Of a stretch of 50,174 nucleotides of DNA, positions 9,222-17,018 are shown in pieces (the first letter of the stretch is position 1; every line of letters begins with the position of its first letter). The stretch spans positions 293 through 50,466 of the forward strand of contig JAGQWR010000074.1 in assembly GCA_020437105.1 (NCBI GenBank), given 5' to 3'. This DNA comes from Saprospiraceae bacterium (lineage in GTDB: Bacteria; Bacteroidota; Bacteroidia; Chitinophagales; Saprospiraceae). The notes under the pieces are model-generated. The model did no database searches and had not been told where the DNA came from. It was given only the letters and a program-made list of their open reading frames with translations. The position numbers and the translations under genes were made by a program.

Positions 9222-9824
9222 TTAATTCCTTCGCAGCCATCCGGTAATACTCATTCTGGGTTTATGGTTGAGTAGTACTTCGTGTTCGAGTTCGTCGCTT
9301 TTAAAAAATACGCATTTCCCGCCTAGAGGCGAAATCCGTTGAGCGTGGTCTTCGTGGTAAATTACTAATTCTCCGCCATCACCTGCCTGCCAATCTTCAT
9401 TCAAATACATAATCATGGAGAATGCTCTACTTTTATTATCCCGGAATCGATCCAGGTGCCTTTTATAGAAGCTTCCCTGATCATAATAGGCGTAATGAAA
9501 TTCGTAGCTGGTTACTCCTGTATAGCAGGTCCTATTGAGGTATTCTACGAATGCATCCATCAGATCAAAAAAAATATTCTCGTAAGGGTTATTATGCGTT
9601 CGGTCGAGCCAATAAATGACATCACTTCTGACTAGCTGATCGTAGTGAAGTTTCGCATTATTTCCGACTCCGGCAACTTTCATTTGCTTTTCCCGGAACA
9701 GAAGCATTAATTGCTCCCGCAGATGCCGAGACAGGTCGTCATTTAAAAAGTGATCAACTTGACCAACGCTGTTTTCTACAAAGCTGGTGATAAGGGCTTC
9801 AAAAGCTGTTTCCAATGGTATCAC
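9222..9824 (-). CDS. 2-oxoglutarate/Fe(II)-dependent oxygenase (prolyl 4-hydroxylase-like)
   Basis: A 200-residue cytoplasmic protein of the P4Hc / SM-20-like 2OG-Fe(II) oxygenase family. The iron facial triad is visible as H123-x-D125 (in KRHLDRF) and H181 (in ELEHEVL). R190 (PRMSITGWLRRN) is the usual 2-oxoglutarate-binding basic residue. The core double-stranded helix shows SMIMYLNEDWQAGDGGELVIY and PLGGKCVFFKSDE. Length matches small bacterial members that hydroxylate prolyl residues in proteins or small molecules. It is monocistronic by appearance, with a TAGGTTTG -7 box upstream. The substrate cannot be inferred from the neighbours. Confidence 0.9.
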   Translation of the reverse strand: MIPLETAFEALITSFVENSVGQVDHFLNDDLSRHLREQLMLLFREKQMKVAGVGNNAKLHYDQLVRSDVIYWLDRTHNNPYENIFFDLMDAFVEYLNRTCYTGVTSYEFHYAYYDQGSFYKRHLDRFRDNKSRAFSMIMYLNEDWQAGDGGELVIYHEDHAQRISPLGGKCVFFKSDELEHEVLLNHKPRMSITGWLRRN

Positions 9825-9880
9825 TTCAAGTCTGACGGCATAAAACCGTAAGCACGGTAATTTTACGCCGAATTTAGATA

Positions 9881-9888
9881 CAAACCTA
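9881..9888 (-). promoter_or_regulatory. -7 element for the 2OG oxygenase gene
   Basis: On the minus strand this reads TAGGTTTG, an exact TAnnTTTG match about 57 bases before the start codon. No TTTG is found at the expected -33 distance, so the call rests on one box only. Confidence 0.35.
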
Positions 9889-10036
9889 GCTTCTTGATTT
9901 TTCTTTTTTTACCTGCATATACTATCAGAGGAGGGTGGTTTGGGTAAATGGACTATTAGGACATTTTGTCTTAACTTGTTATTAATTCGGTCGTCTTACT
10001 TAGCTCGACTTAAGTCAAATAGAAAAATAACTTAGG

Positions 10037-10747
10037 ATGATAAACTTGTTAGCAACACTTATTTTAATCCATTTTGGTTCGATAGACTTTGATGAAATAG
10101 CAAAAAGGATCAACCAAGTTGACACATACACCGAACTCATTGCCCTGATTAATGATGACCTTGGATATAATGGTCTGGAAAGCATCATTGATAGAGAATT
10201 GGGAAATAACACACAACAAACAAGGTTAAAATTTACTACTCAAGAATACGGCAAATACTACCACCTAAGCCTGGTCAAAAAAGAAGATAAATTATTGTAT
10301 TGTGTACTAAGTAACTATAAAAAACAACATGAAATAGTTTTTGACGAATCCGGAATAATTGAATACCTGGATTACTTCAATTCAATATTTAAAACTTCAA
10401 AAAGCCTTCAAGATTTTAAACTTGAAATTGATTGCATAGTTCTGTTTAGTGATGGTTGTGGATTTTCCGGAGAACCGACAAAAGATTGGATAAAAATGGA
10501 AAAATTCGTACAGAACAAGAAAGTAAAAGGGATCAGAAACTACCTTAATTCTTTGGATGTGGAATCTCAAATTTATGGAATAATTGGAATGTATAAATTA
10601 AGAAAAAAAGGAGTTAAGCTGAGTGCAAAAGATCAACAAACAATAGATTACCTAATCGAAAGAAACAGCAAGGTTTATACCTGCATGGGATGTTTAATTG
10701 GTGAAGTATTTGACACAAAAGATCTTGTCAAATATTATGAGCATTAA
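10037..10747 (+). CDS. Hypothetical exported protein, AT-rich orphan
   Basis: A 236-residue protein that I cannot assign to a named family. The first ~16 residues (NLLATLILIHFG) are hydrophobic and may be a signal peptide or anchor. Conserved-looking landmarks are CGFSGEPTKDW near residue 150 and TCMGCLIGEVF near 215, each carrying Cys residues that could form disulfides or bind metal. Similar 'CGF ... TCxGC' hypothetical proteins occur in Chitinophagia, from general memory. The DNA is clearly AT-richer than its neighbours (19 G/C in the 60 bases 10501-10560), which suggests transfer. The minus-strand reading over the start is a shadow. No partner gene is close: the next gene begins 306 bases later. 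Confidence 0.75.
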   Translation: MINLLATLILIHFGSIDFDEIAKRINQVDTYTELIALINDDLGYNGLESIIDRELGNNTQQTRLKFTTQEYGKYYHLSLVKKEDKLLYCVLSNYKKQHEIVFDESGIIEYLDYFNSIFKTSKSLQDFKLEIDCIVLFSDGCGFSGEPTKDWIKMEKFVQNKKVKGIRNYLNSLDVESQIYGIIGMYKLRKKGVKLSAKDQQTIDYLIERNSKVYTCMGCLIGEVFDTKDLVKYYEH

Positions 10748-11053
10748 TCAGGGTATTGATGAGCTTTCTCCAATAATTAGCCATAATTGTAATTAGTTTT
10801 ATTCCCACAAGGAAATCCAGTAATCTGATATGATAAAGAGTTATTCGACAATCAAAAGCCTTTAGAAAGCTGATTATTTCATTTCGCCGAAAGGCACGAA
10901 ATGTTTTCTACCCGACACCGTTTCCTGCCGGAGAACCTGAATTTTGGGATATACAAAGCCAATGCTTCTGTGATACTTTTGTGATCTCTCCGGCCTAATT
11001 TGGGCCAAGGAAGTAAATGGGGCGCAAGACATTCAAAAATTCGAAGTCAAAAA
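10748..11053. other. 306-bp intergenic region with two inverted repeats
   Basis: No coding sequence is seen. It contains a hairpin at 10880-10903: outer arms CATTTC/GAAATG, inner GCC/GGC with a GAAA loop and a two-base bulge. It also contains an 8-bp inverted repeat, GCCGGAGA (10927-10934) and TCTCCGGC (10987-10994), which brackets the -7 box at 10974-10981. The second pair is well placed to be an operator for the two-component genes, possibly for autoregulation. Confidence 0.45.
10974..10981 (+). promoter_or_regulatory. -7 element before the two-component operon
   Basis: TACTTTTG is an exact TAnnTTTG match, 72 bases before the response-regulator ATG. No TTTG sits at the usual -33 spacing, so activation by a regulator binding the flanking inverted repeat is plausible but unproven. 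Confidence 0.4.
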
Positions 11054-11758
11054 ATGAAGAAGGTACTTGTGGTGGAAGACGACCGGGATATCGTCGAATT
11101 ATTGGAGATCCATTTAAGGGATTTGAATTGCCATTTGCAAAAAGCCTATGATGGCATCAGTGGATTTGAAAAAGCCCAGTCGGAAACATTTGACCTGATC
11201 ATTCTGGATGTGATGTTGCCCGGGATGGACGGCATTGAAATTTGCAGGCGGATTCGGGCAAAGGAAATCCACACGCCTATTATGATGCTGACTGCTAAAT
11301 CCGAAGAAATTGACAAGGTACTTGGTTTGGAAATGGGGGCTGACGATTACCTGACCAAACCTTTTAGTGTGCGGGAATTTATTGCCCGGGTAAAAGCCAT
11401 TTTTCGTAGGATGGAGCTATCCGGTGGAAAGACCGCCAGTCCGGTTTCAGCTCAGATACTGGTTTTTGGGGATCTACAGATCGACCTGGACATGCGGAAG
11501 GTTACGATTCATGGAGAACGGATAGACCTCTCCCCTAAGGAGTTTGAGTTGCTCACCCTGCTGGCCTCGGCCCCAGGGAAAAGTTACGACCGCAACCGAA
11601 TATTAAACCTGGTATGGGGTTATGATTTTGAAGGCTACGAGCATACGGTGAACTCCCATATCAACCGCCTCCGTAATAAGATCGAACCAGATATTCACAA
11701 CCCGACCTATATCCTGACCAGTTGGGGGGTGGGTTACCGTTTCAACGAAGATATTTAG
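11054..11758 (+). CDS. OmpR/PhoB-family response regulator
   Basis: A 234-residue DNA-binding response regulator. The receiver domain spans residues 1-120 with the acidic pair E8-D9-D10, phospho-acceptor D52 (LDVMLPGMDG), T80 and K102 (TKPF). The C-terminal winged helix (~130-232) shows the OmpR/PhoB signature LSPKEFELLTLLAS ... VNSHINRLRNKIE ... SWGVGYRF. An upstream in-frame ATG at 11000 would add 18 residues before the universal KKVLVVEDD start, so 11054 was chosen. Its stop is two bases before the start of the partner kinase, so the pair is co-transcribed. The target regulon is unknown; the inverted repeat around its own promoter is a candidate site. Confidence 0.95.
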   Translation: MKKVLVVEDDRDIVELLEIHLRDLNCHLQKAYDGISGFEKAQSETFDLIILDVMLPGMDGIEICRRIRAKEIHTPIMMLTAKSEEIDKVLGLEMGADDYLTKPFSVREFIARVKAIFRRMELSGGKTASPVSAQILVFGDLQIDLDMRKVTIHGERIDLSPKEFELLTLLASAPGKSYDRNRILNLVWGYDFEGYEHTVNSHINRLRNKIEPDIHNPTYILTSWGVGYRFNEDI

Positions 11759-11760
11759 CC

Positions 11761-13230
11761 ATGGCCATCGAAAAAACGACCAACAAACTTTATTGGAAGA
11801 TATCAGCGACCTTTCTTTTTTTACTCATTTTGGTAGGAGTTACCTATATCCTCATCTCTACCTATACTGCTCAAAATTATTACCAGAAAGTCAGTCAAAA
11901 ATTACAAGCCAATCTGGCAGAGAGTACCATAAAGGAAGTGAGGCCCTTTATAGATGGTCGTCTGGACACGATGGCCATTCAGGACATTATGCATTCGATG
12001 ATGGTCATTAATCCGAGTGTAGAAGTTTATCTGCTGGATACGGAAGGGCGGATCATCACCTATGTTGCTCCTTATAAGCGGGTGCAATTAGATCGTGTGG
12101 ATTTAGATCCGGTGAAAACCTTTATCGCCTCCCGGGAAAAACCATTTATCAAGGGATCAGACCCCCGGCATCCCGGAGAGAAAAAAGTCTTTTCAGCAGC
12201 GCCCATCGTTGAAGGTGATGCATTAAGGGGTTATATGTATATCATATTAGCAAGTGAAGAGCAATCAGCTGTTAGTTCTACTTTATTTGGCAGCTATATG
12301 TTTAGCCTGGGTAGTAAGCTCTTTTTCATTACGCTGATCAGTTCGCTTATTATTGGATTATTGGCCATTTGGTATATCACCCGCAGCTTGCGAAACATCA
12401 TCGGTGTCGTGCGTCGATTTAAGGAAGGCGATTTAAAGGTACGGATCGCTCCCGCGGATAGTCGGGATGTACCTGTTTTGGGAGAAACCTTTAATGAGAT
12501 GGCCGACTCCATTGTAGAAAACATTGATCAGCTTCGTTCGGTAGAAATGCTTCGCAGGGAACTAATCGCCAATGTTTCGCATGATTTACGTACGCCTTTA
12601 GCCATTATGCAGGGCTATATTGAAACACTTCAAATAAAGGAGGAACAATTGAGTGTGGCAGAGCGGCAACGCTACTTACAAATTGTACTCAACAGTGCTG
12701 AAAATCTGTCGCACCTCATTAGCCAGTTGTTTGAATATTCTAAATTGGAAGCAAAACAAATGGAGTTGCAAAAGGAGCCTTTTTTTATCGGAGAACTAGC
12801 CCAGGACATTTACCATAAGTACCAGATTTTGGCAAAGGCAAAAAACATTAATCTTCAAGTATCAATACCCCGTGATATTCCGCTGGTCTTTGCAGATGTA
12901 AGTCTGGTTGAGCGTGTACTTCAAAATTTAATGGATAATGCTATTAAATACACCCCGGAACATGGGGATGTTACGATAACATTGGAGTCTGTAAATGGTG
13001 CAGTAGAAGTAAAAATCGCCAATTCCGGTACAGCTATTCCGGATGAGGAACAATCTTATATTTTTGAGCGGTATCAGCAATCCAGAGCAACCCGGGATGG
13101 GAAAGGGGCAGGTTTGGGTCTGGCGATTGCCCAAAAAATCATGGAATTGCACAATGCCACCATTCGGGTAAGGAGTAAAATAAATGAAGGAACGGCGTTT
13201 ATGTTTCGGCTCCCGGAGTGGGTGGGTTGA
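11761..13230 (+). CDS. Membrane sensor histidine kinase
   Basis: A 489-residue sensor kinase and phosphodonor for the regulator just upstream. Transmembrane helices lie at ~12-34 and ~187-206 and enclose a ~150-residue periplasmic sensor. The sensor contains SVEVYLLDTEGRIITYV and FSAAPIVEGDALRGYMYI, a PAS/Cache-like fold. A HAMP linker follows at ~207-258, then HisKA with H274 (NVSHDLRTPLA), and the ATPase domain with N-box LQNLMDNAIKYTP, F-box YIFERYQQ and G-box GAGLGLAIAQKI. An in-frame ATG at 11722 lies inside the regulator gene, so 11761 was taken. The sensed signal is not evident. Confidence 0.95.
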   Translation: MAIEKTTNKLYWKISATFLFLLILVGVTYILISTYTAQNYYQKVSQKLQANLAESTIKEVRPFIDGRLDTMAIQDIMHSMMVINPSVEVYLLDTEGRIITYVAPYKRVQLDRVDLDPVKTFIASREKPFIKGSDPRHPGEKKVFSAAPIVEGDALRGYMYIILASEEQSAVSSTLFGSYMFSLGSKLFFITLISSLIIGLLAIWYITRSLRNIIGVVRRFKEGDLKVRIAPADSRDVPVLGETFNEMADSIVENIDQLRSVEMLRRELIANVSHDLRTPLAIMQGYIETLQIKEEQLSVAERQRYLQIVLNSAENLSHLISQLFEYSKLEAKQMELQKEPFFIGELAQDIYHKYQILAKAKNINLQVSIPRDIPLVFADVSLVERVLQNLMDNAIKYTPEHGDVTITLESVNGAVEVKIANSGTAIPDEEQSYIFERYQQSRATRDGKGAGLGLAIAQKIMELHNATIRVRSKINEGTAFMFRLPEWVG

Positions 13231-13247
13231 GTTTGCAAAAAAAAATA

Positions 13248-13283
13248 TTTTCCGGAAAACACCCACTCATACTAGGGGTATGA
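13248..13283. promoter_or_regulatory. Two adjacent dyads between kinase and secreted-protein gene
   Basis: A perfect 12-bp palindrome TTTTCCGGAAAA (13248-13259) is followed by TCATAC-N5-GTATGA (13267-13283), all inside the 90-base gap 13231-13320. No T-run follows, so operators are more likely than a terminator. No TAnnTTTG box was seen in this gap. Confidence 0.4.
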
Positions 13284-13320
13284 CTTAACTTTAAGCATCT
13301 TAATACTAAAAAACCACAGC

Positions 13321-14688
13321 ATGAGACATTCAGTACTTTATTCTTTTTTTGCCTTTATTTTTTGTCTGTTTAGCATGAATATGCAGGCGCAGGATTTCCC
13401 TTACTCCTTTTCTGCTTTTACGGATACTTATACGCCAATTACGAATGGCATCTCTGTTAATAATGGGCAGGCCTGGGACGATCCGGATTTTGCCGCTCCC
13501 ATTGGTTTCGATTTTGAATTATTTGGCGGCACGATGAACACGATTTACTGGAATGGGTTTCTGGGGGCCATCTTCATGGGGGGTGATTATTACTCCGCCA
13601 GCCCCGCCATTGCGGTATATGGTTCTGATCTTATCGACAGAGGGTATTTCAGTGGTGCAGGTTCTTTATCTCCGATCGTTTTTGAATTAGTGGGTACCGC
13701 ACCAAACAGGATTTTCAAAATGGAATATCAGAATGCCGGATTCTATGATGAAGACCCTTCGTTAAGTTATGTCAACTTTCAGCTCTGGCTGTATGAAACC
13801 TCCAACGTTATTGAAATGCGTTATGGGGAGAATAGTGTGGTGAGTCCGGTTCACGGGTATTCAAACGGGCCAAAAATCGGACTGATAGACCTGGTGGATA
13901 TCTATACCTATGACTTTGGAACCTTTTACTATTTAAACGGTAATACAGGTGATCCGTCTATACAGGAAGTTGATGTTTACGATTATTATTATTTAACTGA
14001 TGCATTGGATGGCGAACCGGTAGATGGACAGGTTTATCGTTTTGCTCCGGCGGTTTCAGTGAATGCTACCTTTACAGTGGATATGACTAAAGTTGTTGCA
14101 GACGGCGGCACGGTTAGTCCGAACGGCATTCATATCGCCGGCAATTTTCAGGGCTGGGATCCGGCTGCTACGGCTATGAATGACAATGGTGATGGTACCT
14201 GGACTTATACGACAAGTGTCACGTCTAATCAGGATTTACTTTACAAATTTGTCAATGGCACCACTTGGGTAGATGCAGAAATCAACATTACGTTAGATTG
14301 TGGAATAGATGATGGTAATGGGAATATAAATCGAGTGTTGAGTGTAGGTGACACCGACGTAGAAACAATTAGCTACTGCTTCGATTACTGTGAAACTTGT
14401 ACTGAAATTATCTCCGGGATAAATCAAACAACGTTGGCAAACGGACTGGAGATTTTCCCGAATCCGGCTTCTGAGATGGTACAGATTCAAATTCAGTTAC
14501 CTGAAGTAAGTGAGCAGCTTCAATTAAACGTACTAAACATGTTGGGACAATGTCTGTATCAACAAAAACTGGGGACTGTTCAGAATATGCTTGTGGAGCT
14601 TCCGATTAAAAATTTGCCTGCGGGTATTTATCAGATTCAATTAGTAGATGGCGGGGTTTCTGCCAGCAAAACACTGATCAAGCAATAG
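13321..14688 (+). CDS. Secreted protein with starch-binding-like module and T9SS type A domain
   Basis: A 455-residue exported protein. Signal peptide ~1-23 (ends NMQAQ). Residues ~24-240 are an uncharacterised beta-rich domain with frequent Tyr and Asp (FPYSFSAFTDTYTPITNG ... KIGLIDLVDIYTYDFG). Residues ~245-360 resemble a CBM20/48-like or E-set module (TFTVDMTKV ... IHIAGNFQGWDP ... LLYKFVNGTTWVD), often used to bind alpha-glucans. The C-terminal ~80 residues are a T9SS type A domain (IFPNPASEMVQI ... LPAGIYQIQL). It lies 90 bases after the kinase gene in the same direction, so control by that system is possible. It is followed by a clean terminator. No catalytic residues are recognised. 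Confidence 0.85.
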   Translation: MRHSVLYSFFAFIFCLFSMNMQAQDFPYSFSAFTDTYTPITNGISVNNGQAWDDPDFAAPIGFDFELFGGTMNTIYWNGFLGAIFMGGDYYSASPAIAVYGSDLIDRGYFSGAGSLSPIVFELVGTAPNRIFKMEYQNAGFYDEDPSLSYVNFQLWLYETSNVIEMRYGENSVVSPVHGYSNGPKIGLIDLVDIYTYDFGTFYYLNGNTGDPSIQEVDVYDYYYLTDALDGEPVDGQVYRFAPAVSVNATFTVDMTKVVADGGTVSPNGIHIAGNFQGWDPAATAMNDNGDGTWTYTTSVTSNQDLLYKFVNGTTWVDAEINITLDCGIDDGNGNINRVLSVGDTDVETISYCFDYCETCTEIISGINQTTLANGLEIFPNPASEMVQIQIQLPEVSEQLQLNVLNMLGQCLYQQKLGTVQNMLVELPIKNLPAGIYQIQLVDGGVSASKTLIKQ

Positions 14689-14710
14689 GAGGAAACTCCT
14701 GAAAATTAAA

Positions 14711-14740
14711 AAGGAGTTCAAACTTTCGTTTGAACTCCTT
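14711..14740 (+). terminator. Rho-independent terminator
   Basis: Perfect 13-bp stem (14711-14723 with 14728-14740) around a tttc loop, running into a T-run (14739-14745). It starts 22 bases after the stop of the preceding secreted-protein gene. Confidence 0.88.
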
Positions 14741-14761
14741 TTTTTCTTTGAGAAAGTAAAC

Positions 14762-14899
14762 TTAACAATATCCGAGATCGCTGTCATCACGAAACAATTC
14801 TAATTTAATAGGTGTTGCTTCTTTGGAGAGGATGTTGGAAATTTGGGGAGTTTCTTTCTTTTTCTTTTTAAAGCGTAAAAACGCTAATAACCGTTTCAT
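14762..14899 (-). CDS. Possible 45-residue small protein
   Basis: A short open frame on the minus strand in an otherwise empty gap of 353 bases. It encodes 45 residues: a short hydrophobic start (MKRLLAFLRF), a run of five lysines, then a mixed tail ending DDSDLGYC. A TAGCTTTG -7 box lies 66 bases upstream. The amphipathic start plus the lysine run could be a membrane-attached peptide. No family is recognised, and its reality depends on conservation. Confidence 0.4.
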   Translation of the reverse strand: MKRLLAFLRFKKKKKETPQISNILSKEATPIKLELFRDDSDLGYC

Positions 14900-14964
14900 T
14901 TTACTTTTACTTTTACCAGGATGATTAAATGTTCATGGGGATTGGACTCTTGATCAGTCACATA

Positions 14965-14972
14965 CAAAGCTA
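14965..14972 (-). promoter_or_regulatory. -7 element upstream of the small ORF
   Basis: Reads TAGCTTTG on the minus strand, an exact TAnnTTTG match. No TTTG lies at the expected -33 distance. The rest of the gap up to 15094 shows nothing further. Confidence 0.3.
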
Positions 14973-15094
14973 ACAGTAATTTACAAGATAATGTTCGGTA
15001 AAACTTGACAAATAGCCGACTATTTTAAAAAAAGAAGTGCCAAACGCCTGCTTTTTATTCCGAACAAGAACTTATTACTACAAAACGAAAAAAA

Positions 15095-16054
15095 CTAGCC
15101 TTTCGCTTCCCGCTTTTCGGCCCAAATTGAGGCAAGCACCCCAATAAGCAATAAGCCGATAATAACGACCAGAGACAGCCATTCCGGCCACTCGAAATGA
15201 AACAGAATCATCTTGACGCCAACAAATGCCAGAATAACCACCAGGCTGTACTGGATATACTTAAACTTGTCGAGTATGGAAGCCAGCACAAAATAGAGGG
15301 AACGCAAGCCCAGTATGGCAAATATATTAGAGGTAAAAACAATAAATGGGTCGGTGGTAATCGCAAAAATGGCGGGAATGGAATCAAAAGCAAACATGAC
15401 ATCTGTTGTTTCCACCACCAACAAGGCTATAAAAAGAGGCGTAGCTGCCAGGACGCCCATTCGACGTATAAAAAAATGCTCTCCGTGGAATCGGGCGACC
15501 ACTGGCATGAAGCGTTTAAATAAGGCAACCAATCTGTTTTTGTTAGGATCTACATCTGCTTCATGTGTGCCGCCCAGCATTTTATAGGCTGAGTAAAGAA
15601 GTATAGCTCCGAAGATGTAGTTAACCCAGGAAAATTGTTTGATCAGAAGTACTCCGGCAAAAATCATAATAGCGCGGAAAACCAGTGCACCTATAATGCC
15701 CCAAAATAAAACACGGTGCTGGTATTGTTTGGGAATCCGGAAATACGAGAAGATCATGGCAATCACAAAGATATTGTCAATACTCAGCGATTGTTCGATT
15801 AAATAACCGGTCAGGTACTCAATAAAAGCCTTTTTTCCACTTAGTGGCTCACCTATTTCCAATCCCAGGCCGAGCCAGTGGTTTTCATATCCGTAGTAAA
15901 CAAAAACTGAAAAGGCAAGAGATAAACTGACCCACAGGACGGTCCAACCCAGTGCTTCCTTTGTAGAAATCTCATGCGGATTTCGATTAAAGACACCTAG
16001 GTCAAGGGCAAGAAGTAAAAAAACAAGGATTAGAAAACCCGACCAAACTAGCAT
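15095..16054 (-). CDS. TerC family integral membrane protein
   Basis: A 319-residue polytopic inner-membrane protein of the TerC/Alx family (LysE-like superfamily), implicated in metal-ion (notably manganese) export and tellurite resistance. Roughly eight to nine hydrophobic segments are visible. The two family motifs with conserved acidic residues are present: LTGYLIEQSLSIDNIFV near residue 90 and FAFDSIPAIFAITTDPFIVF near 225. The cytoplasmic loop around residues 165-200 carries VDPNKNRLVALFKRFMP. Length is typical for the family. It stands alone, separated from fabI by a hairpin. Confidence 0.93.
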   Translation of the reverse strand: MLVWSGFLILVFLLLALDLGVFNRNPHEISTKEALGWTVLWVSLSLAFSVFVYYGYENHWLGLGLEIGEPLSGKKAFIEYLTGYLIEQSLSIDNIFVIAMIFSYFRIPKQYQHRVLFWGIIGALVFRAIMIFAGVLLIKQFSWVNYIFGAILLYSAYKMLGGTHEADVDPNKNRLVALFKRFMPVVARFHGEHFFIRRMGVLAATPLFIALLVVETTDVMFAFDSIPAIFAITTDPFIVFTSNIFAILGLRSLYFVLASILDKFKYIQYSLVVILAFVGVKMILFHFEWPEWLSLVVIIGLLLIGVLASIWAEKREAKG

Positions 16055-16081
16055 ATTATTATTTCACTGCAATAGGAGACG

Positions 16082-16112
16082 TTAGAAGCCGGAAAAGGTC
16101 ACCGGCTTCTAA
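16082..16112 (-). terminator. Hairpin downstream of fabI
   Basis: An 11-bp perfect stem (16082-16092 with 16102-16112), extendable with a two-base bulge, starts 11 bases beyond the fabI stop. The T-rich tail on the minus strand is poor, so termination may be partial or the hairpin may protect the 3' end. Confidence 0.55.
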
Positions 16113-16123
16113 AACGTAAGATC

Positions 16124-16927
16124 CTATCCTTCTAAAACATCAGGACTCATTCCCATATTGGAAAACCCGCCATCATGATAAAGGTTTTGCATCGTGATAT
16201 GTTTAGTCAAATCAGAAAACATGGTCACACAAAAATCTGCACAGTTTTCAGCGGGGGCATTTCCGAGTGGCGACATTTTATCAGCATAATCGAAAAACTC
16301 TTTAAAACCGGAAATCCCGCTTCCGGCGGTAGTCCAGGTGGGCGATTGTGAAATAGTATTCACACGCACCTTATTTTTTTTGCCAAAATGGTATCCAAAG
16401 CTACGGGCAAAAGATTCAAGCAGGGCTTTGGATTCAGCCATCTCGTTATAATCCGGAAAGGTTCTTTGGGCGGCGATATAAGTAAGCGCCATAATCGAGC
16501 CCCAATCATTCATCGCATCCTTTTTGTACAGGGTCTGCATTAGGCGATGAAAAGATACTGCAGAGATATCAAAAGTCTTAAGCATCCAGTCATAATTCAG
16601 ATCTGTATAGGCACGTCCTTTGCGCACGTTCATAGACATTCCAATTGAGTGCAATACAAAATCGAGTTTCCCGCCGAGCAGTTCAACCGACTTATCAATC
16701 AGGCTATCCATATCTTCCTGACTGGTAGCGTCGGCCGGAATGACTTCTGCATCCAGGGCTTTACCCAATTCGAAAATTTTCCCAAACCGCATCGCTACCG
16801 GTGCATTGGTCAGGGTGATCTTTGCTCCTTCTTCTACGCAGCGCTCGGCCACCTTCCATGCAATGGATTGCTCATCCAGGGCACCGAAAATAATCCCCCT
16901 TTTTCCTGCTAATAGATTATTTGACAT
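16124..16927 (-). CDS. fabI: Enoyl-[acyl-carrier-protein] reductase (NADH)
   Basis: Catalyses the last step of each fatty-acid elongation cycle, reducing trans-2-enoyl-ACP, in the cytoplasm. It is a short-chain dehydrogenase of 267 residues with the FabI-type nucleotide-binding start GIIFGALDEQSIAWKVA and the FabI catalytic arrangement Y150, Y160 and K167 (TYIAAQRTFPDYNEMAESK, i.e. Y-x6-K with a second Tyr ten residues before). SQSPTWTTAGSGISGF matches the substrate-binding loop region. A start at 17002 would add 25 residues without homology, so the ATG at 16927 was chosen. It lies downstream of recN in the same direction with a 91-base gap. Confidence 0.95.
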   Translation of the reverse strand: MSNNLLAGKRGIIFGALDEQSIAWKVAERCVEEGAKITLTNAPVAMRFGKIFELGKALDAEVIPADATSQEDMDSLIDKSVELLGGKLDFVLHSIGMSMNVRKGRAYTDLNYDWMLKTFDISAVSFHRLMQTLYKKDAMNDWGSIMALTYIAAQRTFPDYNEMAESKALLESFARSFGYHFGKKNKVRVNTISQSPTWTTAGSGISGFKEFFDYADKMSPLGNAPAENCADFCVTMFSDLTKHITMQNLYHDGGFSNMGMSPDVLEG

Positions 16928-17018
16928 AAGTAGATTTTTCGTTTTAGTATAGGTATATATGAATGCAAGATCGGAAAGCTGGCAAATATTATCCCTGCCC
17001 AACTGTTTTTTTCTCGAT

